Shown piece after piece: positions 58,629-64,000 of a stretch of DNA of 64,000 nt (positions within the stretch are counted from its first letter, which is position 1; each line of letters starts with the position of its first letter). The position numbers and the translations under genes were made by a program. The stretch is from Jannaschia sp. S6380 (lineage in GTDB: Bacteria; Pseudomonadota; Alphaproteobacteria; Rhodobacterales; Rhodobacteraceae): positions 1,488,001-1,552,000 of the forward strand of contig NZ_JALKAS010000001.1 of assembly GCF_023015695.1 (NCBI RefSeq), written 5' to 3'. The notes under the pieces are model-generated. The model saw only the letters and a program-made list of their open reading frames with translations. It was not told the DNA's origin and did not search any database.

Positions 58629-59924
58629 GTGACCGACCAGACACATCACGCCGCCGCCACGAGCCCCGATCCTGCCCGGCCGAGCCTGCACCGGCCCGGA
58701 CGCGGAATACTGGGCCTGACCCGCAAGGATTTCGGTCTGTTCATCGTCGTCATCCTGCTGACGATGCTGGCGCCGTTCCTGCTGAATCCGTTTCCCGCCG
58801 ACTCGGCCATGGCGCAGTTCAACGCGGGCTATCCCGACCTGATGCAGCGCTTCGTGATCTTCGGGATCTTCGCCATCGGGTTCAACATCCTGTTCGGCCT
58901 GACGGGCTATCTGTCCTTCGGCCACGCGGCGTTCCTGGGCGTGGGGTCCTATTCCTGCGTCTGGATGTTCAAGCTGCTGGGCTACAATGTCCTGCCGGGC
59001 ATCCTGCTGTCGATCGTCGTCTCGGGGCTGTTCGCGCTGCTGATCGGGTTCGTCTCGCTCAGGCGGTCGGGCATCTACTTCTCGATCCTGACGCTGGCCT
59101 TCGCGCAGATGTCCTTCGCGCTGGCCTATTCGGTGCTGTCGAACCCGGCCTTCAACCTCACGAACGGCGAGACCGGCCTGCAGGTCTACACCAGCGATCC
59201 GCAGATCTTCCACGATCCGGCCACGACGATCAGCGCGCCGCATATCTTTGGCGTCGCCATGCGCGAGACCGAGACGCTGCGCATCGGCGCGTGGTCGTTC
59301 GACTTCAACGTCGGCTACTACCTGTGCGCGTTCATCATGCTGATCTGCTTCTACCTCGCCGTCCGGCTGTTCCGGTCGCCCTTCGGCATGATGCTGCGGG
59401 CGATCAAGTCGAACCAGCAGCGGATGAACTATACCGGCCTCAGCCCCAAGCCCTACGCCCTCGCGGCCTTCGTGATCTCGGGGATGTATGCGGGCCTGGC
59501 CGGCGGTCTGCTCTCGGCGATGGATCCGCTGGCGGGCGCCGAGCGGATGCAGTGGACGGCGAGCGGAGAGGTCGTTCTGATGACGATCCTCGGCGGGGCG
59601 GGCACGCTGATCGGGCCGGTGCTGGGCGCGGGCTTCATCAAGTATTTCGAGAACATCTTCTCGAAGATCAACGAAGGCACGCTCCATTCCTGGTTCGCCT
59701 TCATGCCCGACGGGCTGGAGAACGCGATGGTCGCCATCGTCTATCCGTTCGTTGGCAAGGGCTGGCACCTGACGCTGGGCCTTCTGTTCATGCTGGTCGT
59801 CATCTTCCTGCCAGGCGGCCTGGTGCAGGGCGGCCAGAAGATCGCGACCGTGTTCCGGCGCGACCGCAAGGCCGGCGCGGTCGAAGGGCCGGCCGCCGAG
59901 CAACGCCAAGCGGCGGAGGACTGA
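58629..59924 (+). CDS. Branched-chain/urea-type ABC permease (LivM-like)
   Basis: Inner-membrane permease of 431 residues, longer than usual (about 320-360) through a hydrophilic N-terminus (residues 1-35) and a C-terminal extension ([20 protein letters not shown]). The core motifs are [20 protein letters not shown], the coupling loop [20 protein letters not shown] and [20 protein letters not shown]. Partner of the LivH-like permease; the stop is 3 bases before the first ATPase. Confidence 0.94.
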   Translation: MTDQTHHAAATSPDPARPSLHRPGRGILGLTRKDFGLFIVVILLTMLAPFLLNPFPADSAMAQFNAGYPDLMQRFVIFGIFAIGFNILFGLTGYLSFGHAAFLGVGSYSCVWMFKLLGYNVLPGILLSIVVSGLFALLIGFVSLRRSGIYFSILTLAFAQMSFALAYSVLSNPAFNLTNGETGLQVYTSDPQIFHDPATTISAPHIFGVAMRETETLRIGAWSFDFNVGYYLCAFIMLICFYLAVRLFRSPFGMMLRAIKSNQQRMNYTGLSPKPYALAAFVISGMYAGLAGGLLSAMDPLAGAERMQWTASGEVVLMTILGGAGTLIGPVLGAGFIKYFENIFSKINEGTLHSWFAFMPDGLENAMVAIVYPFVGKGWHLTLGLLFMLVVIFLPGGLVQGGQKIATVFRRDRKAGAVEGPAAEQRQAAED

Positions 59925-59927
59925 GCC

Positions 59928-60689
59928 ATGGGCATTCTCGAGGTCAAGAACGTCGGCAAGCGGTTCGGAGGCTTGCAGGCCCTGTCGGACGTGAACCTGT
60001 CGGTGGCGGAGAATTCCGTACACGCGATCATCGGGCCGAACGGCGCGGGCAAGTCGACCCTGCTCAACTGCCTCGTCGGCAAGCTGATCCCCGATACCGG
60101 ATCGGTCAGCTTCGAGGGGCAGTCGGTGCTGGGCCGCAAGCCGCACGAGATCAACCAGATGGGCATCAGCCGCGTGTTCCAGACGCCCGAAATCTTCGGG
60201 GACCTGACCGTCATGGAGAACATGATGATCCCCTGCCTGGCCAGGCGCGATGGCTCCTTCGCGCTGCATGCCTTCACCGCGATGATGCGCGACCGCGAGA
60301 TCGTCGAGAAGGCCGAACACATGCTCGAGGACATGAACATGGCCGACAAGCGTGGGATGCACGCGGCCTCGATGTCGCGCGGCGACAAGCGCCGACTGGA
60401 GATCGGCATGTGCCTCGCGCAGGAGCCGCGTCTGCTGCTGCTGGACGAGCCGACGGCGGGCATGGCGCGGGCCGACACCAACAACACGATCGACCTGCTC
60501 AAGCAGATCAGCGCCTCGCGCCCGATCACCATCGCCATCATCGAACACGACATGCATGTCGTCTTCTCGCTGGCGCAGCGGATCACCGTCCTGGCGCAGG
60601 GCACCCCCCTGGTCGAGGACACGCCGGACAACATCAAGGGCCACCCCAAGGTGCGCGAAGCGTATCTGGGCGAGAGTTCGGGACATTGA
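59928..60689 (+). CDS. ABC transporter ATPase (LivG/UrtD-like)
   Basis: Cytosolic ATPase of 253 residues. Walker A is GPNGAGKSTLLNC and the Q-loop is ISRVFQTPEIFGDL. The signature appears as SMSRGDKRRLEIGMCL, with Arg-Gly in place of the second Gly of LSGG (an SRGDK variant, as in some urea-type ATPases). Walker B is LLLLDEPTAGMA and the switch is IAIIEHDMHVVFSLAQRITV. Third transport gene of the operon. Confidence 0.94.
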   Translation: MGILEVKNVGKRFGGLQALSDVNLSVAENSVHAIIGPNGAGKSTLLNCLVGKLIPDTGSVSFEGQSVLGRKPHEINQMGISRVFQTPEIFGDLTVMENMMIPCLARRDGSFALHAFTAMMRDREIVEKAEHMLEDMNMADKRGMHAASMSRGDKRRLEIGMCLAQEPRLLLLDEPTAGMARADTNNTIDLLKQISASRPITIAIIEHDMHVVFSLAQRITVLAQGTPLVEDTPDNIKGHPKVREAYLGESSGH

Positions 60690-60699
60690 GGAGACGATC

Positions 60700-61455
60700 A
60701 TGACCGTCAAACCCGATTTCAGCCGCGACGCCAACAAGGCGGCCACTGCGCCCGCCTACTTCAGCGTCCACGACATCCATGCCTATTACGGCGAGAGCTA
60801 CATCGTCCAAGGCATCAGCTTCAACGTCCATGAGGGCGAGATCTTGGCGCTGCTGGGTCGCAACGGGGCCGGCAAGACGTCCACCCTGCGGACCTGCGCG
60901 CGGGTGGCGACGCCCGAGCTGCGCAAGGGCGAGATCTGGCTGGATCACCAACCGCTGCACAAGATGAGCGCGCATGAGGCCAGCGCCGTGGGCTTGGGCC
61001 TGGTGCCCGAGGATCGGCGCATCATCCCCGGCCTCACGGTCGAGGAGAACCTGAAGCTCGCGCAGATCGCGCCCCCGGTGGGGTGGTCGCTGGAGCGCAT
61101 CTACGAGCTGTTCCCCCGCCTGGGCGAGCGGCGAAAGCAGGAGGGCGTCACGCTTTCGGGGGGCGAACAGCAGATGCTGTCCATCGCCCGCGCGCTCTGC
61201 CGCGACCTGAAGCTGCTGCTGCTCGACGAGCCCTACGAGGGCCTCGCGCCCGTCATCGTCGACGAGATCGAGAAGACGCTGATGGAGATCCGCAAACTGG
61301 GCATCACGACCATCCTCGTCGAACAGAACGCGGTGCGCGCCCTGAACCTGTCGGATCGTGCCGTGATCCTCGACACCGGGGGCGTCGTCTTCGACGGCAC
61401 GGCCGCCGAGGTCCTGCAGGACGAGGCCCTGCGCGCCGAGTACCTCGCCATCTGA
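60700..61455 (+). CDS. ABC transporter ATPase (LivF/UrtE-like)
   Basis: Cytosolic ATPase of 251 residues with a 22-residue N-terminal lead. Walker A is GRNGAGKTSTLRT, the Q-loop region is GLVPEDRRIIPGLTVEENLK, the signature is LSGGEQQMLSIARAL and Walker B is LLLLDEPYEGLAPV. The start at 60700 (MTVKPDF) follows GAGGAGA. The pair of unlike ATPases matches HAAT systems. It ends 36 bases before acs, which is therefore probably in the same transcript. Confidence 0.94.
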   Translation: MTVKPDFSRDANKAATAPAYFSVHDIHAYYGESYIVQGISFNVHEGEILALLGRNGAGKTSTLRTCARVATPELRKGEIWLDHQPLHKMSAHEASAVGLGLVPEDRRIIPGLTVEENLKLAQIAPPVGWSLERIYELFPRLGERRKQEGVTLSGGEQQMLSIARALCRDLKLLLLDEPYEGLAPVIVDEIEKTLMEIRKLGITTILVEQNAVRALNLSDRAVILDTGGVVFDGTAAEVLQDEALRAEYLAI

Positions 61456-61491
61456 GATACGCGCGACACCCATACGACACAGGAAGACCCC

Positions 61492-63441
<1,950 letters not shown>

Positions 63442-63565
63442 GCCTCTGACCATCAAGAATTAACCACGTCAGAATCACGCCACGGCGCGATCGTCTTCGC
63501 GCCTTCGTGCCGTAGCATCTTCATCCGCGTGGGCGCCCCGACCGGGGGCGGACGGCTCCGACAAC

Positions 63566-63790
63566 TTGGCGAGCGCGCGCGAAGCGTCCGCGAACCGCGA
63601 CCGTCTGGACGCCGCCTTCGCACCCGATACGGACGAGGCGCAGGCCCGCCGCTATGCCGAGGCGGAACGTGACCGGCTGGTCGCGCAGGCGATCCTGTCA
63701 CGCATCCCCGTCCCGGTGGAGGCGCTGCCCGGTCTCGGGGCCGATGGGCCGCGCGGCGTGCAGGAAGGTGCCGATCCCGGCGAAAGCTGA
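63566..63790 (+). CDS. Weakly supported small ORF in a 460-base gap
   Basis: Possible protein of 74 residues, beginning at TTG 63566 without a clear ribosome site. It is Ala/Arg/Asp-rich (EAQARRYAEAERDRLVAQAI) and resembles no family I know. The gap 63442-63901 between acs and accB otherwise shows no hairpin with a T-run and no RNA gene; high GC may create this ORF by chance. Treat as hypothetical. Confidence 0.25.
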   Translation: MASAREASANRDRLDAAFAPDTDEAQARRYAEAERDRLVAQAILSRIPVPVEALPGLGADGPRGVQEGADPGES

Positions 63791-63901
63791 CGCTCCGGCG
63801 GGGCCCTTTGCGGGGCCCTGCCACACCCCGAACGCGCCACTTCACCTTTCCCTCACGCCGCCGACGCGCTAAGGGCGGGAAAACAGGCAGCGGAGACGGC
63901 A

Positions 63902-64000
63902 ATGACCAAAACCCACGACAGTGACGTCGCCTTCATCAAGGCCCTGGCAGAGCTTCTGCGCGAGAACGACCTGAGCGAGCTCGAAGTCAGCCGCGAATAC
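63902..64000 (+). CDS. accB: Biotin carboxyl carrier protein of acetyl-CoA carboxylase, 5' end
   Basis: First 33 codons only; the gene runs off the window. MTKTHDSDVAFIKALAELLR then ENDLSELEVSREY matches the AccB N-terminal region, which precedes the linker and the biotin-lysine domain (not in the window). AccB carries biotin for malonyl-CoA formation in fatty-acid synthesis; accC would normally follow. A GGAGA ribosome site precedes the ATG. It is separated from acs by 460 bases, so probably has its own promoter. Confidence 0.87.
   Translation, partial: MTKTHDSDVAFIKALAELLRENDLSELEVSREY

Noticed and set aside
63453..63902. Minus-strand ORF of 149 residues between acs and accB
   Set aside because: Its composition is dominated by Arg and Pro and there is no ribosome site or recognisable domain.

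Overview
The window reads as chromosomal DNA of a Rhodobacteraceae-type (Roseobacter group) alphaproteobacterium. The basis is the high GC content (72% in one hand-counted line, 36301-36360), dense genes with many 4-bp ATGA overlaps, and typical families: GapR/DUF2312, DUF3572 beside a PleD-like cyclase, the bdhA-patatin pair, a 7TM-AraC regulator, an RSP_7527-like small protein and an accB start. The taxonomic call is inference from gene content. No transposase, integrase, phage block or CRISPR array was seen. One tRNA (Thr, anticodon TGT) is present; there is no rRNA.

Layout. 1-5.2 kb: the end of an SDR gene, a universal stress protein, an AGCS Na+/alanine-type symporter, tRNA-Thr, an Fe(III)-type ABC permease and a degenerate sulfotransferase-like protein. 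5.2-12.4 kb: GapR, SnoaL-like proteins around an orphan sugar-type ABC ATPase, a fasciclin protein, a divergent APH-kinase/acyl-CoA dehydrogenase pair (the split form of ACAD10/11), then TUDOR and SH3 proteins. 12.5-21.2 kb: malic enzyme MaeB, EamA transporter, Nudix, DUF983, an EF-hand/ECF-sigma/anti-sigma/CpxP-like module, a PleD-like diguanylate cyclase and DUF3572. 21.3-26.4 kb: an orphan YejA-like binding protein, a probable unannotated small RNA, and bdhA-pentapeptide-patatin.

26.4-41.4 kb is a reductive pyrimidine degradation locus. It holds PreT and PreA (uracil to dihydrouracil), dihydropyrimidinase HydA, a beta-ureidopropionase-type hydrolase, a RutR-like TetR regulator and an NMT1-type ABC transporter. 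A shared 17-bp palindrome lies upstream of preT and of the hydrolase gene. The locus is interrupted by a GMC oxidoreductase/Tat-protein module and by a GC-poor SeqA-like gene that looks acquired.

41.5-51.1 kb: an alpha/beta hydrolase divergent from a 7TM-AraC regulator with two direct repeats 21 bp apart, a beta-hydroxyacid dehydrogenase, a penicillin acylase, a PIN protein, an RlmI-like methyltransferase, an HpcH aldolase and an isolated FliM-like protein.

51.2-63.4 kb looks like an acetate or short-chain-acid module. A Na+/solute symporter fused to a histidine kinase (CrbS-like), a small two-helix membrane protein and a receiver-only response regulator are translationally coupled. Next to them are an XRE/ScfR-type regulator and a divergent HAAT-type ABC transporter followed by acetyl-CoA synthetase (acs). 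The window ends in the first 33 codons of accB. The two most promising systems are this symporter-kinase/ABC/acs assembly and the RutR-like pyrimidine regulon with its insertions.
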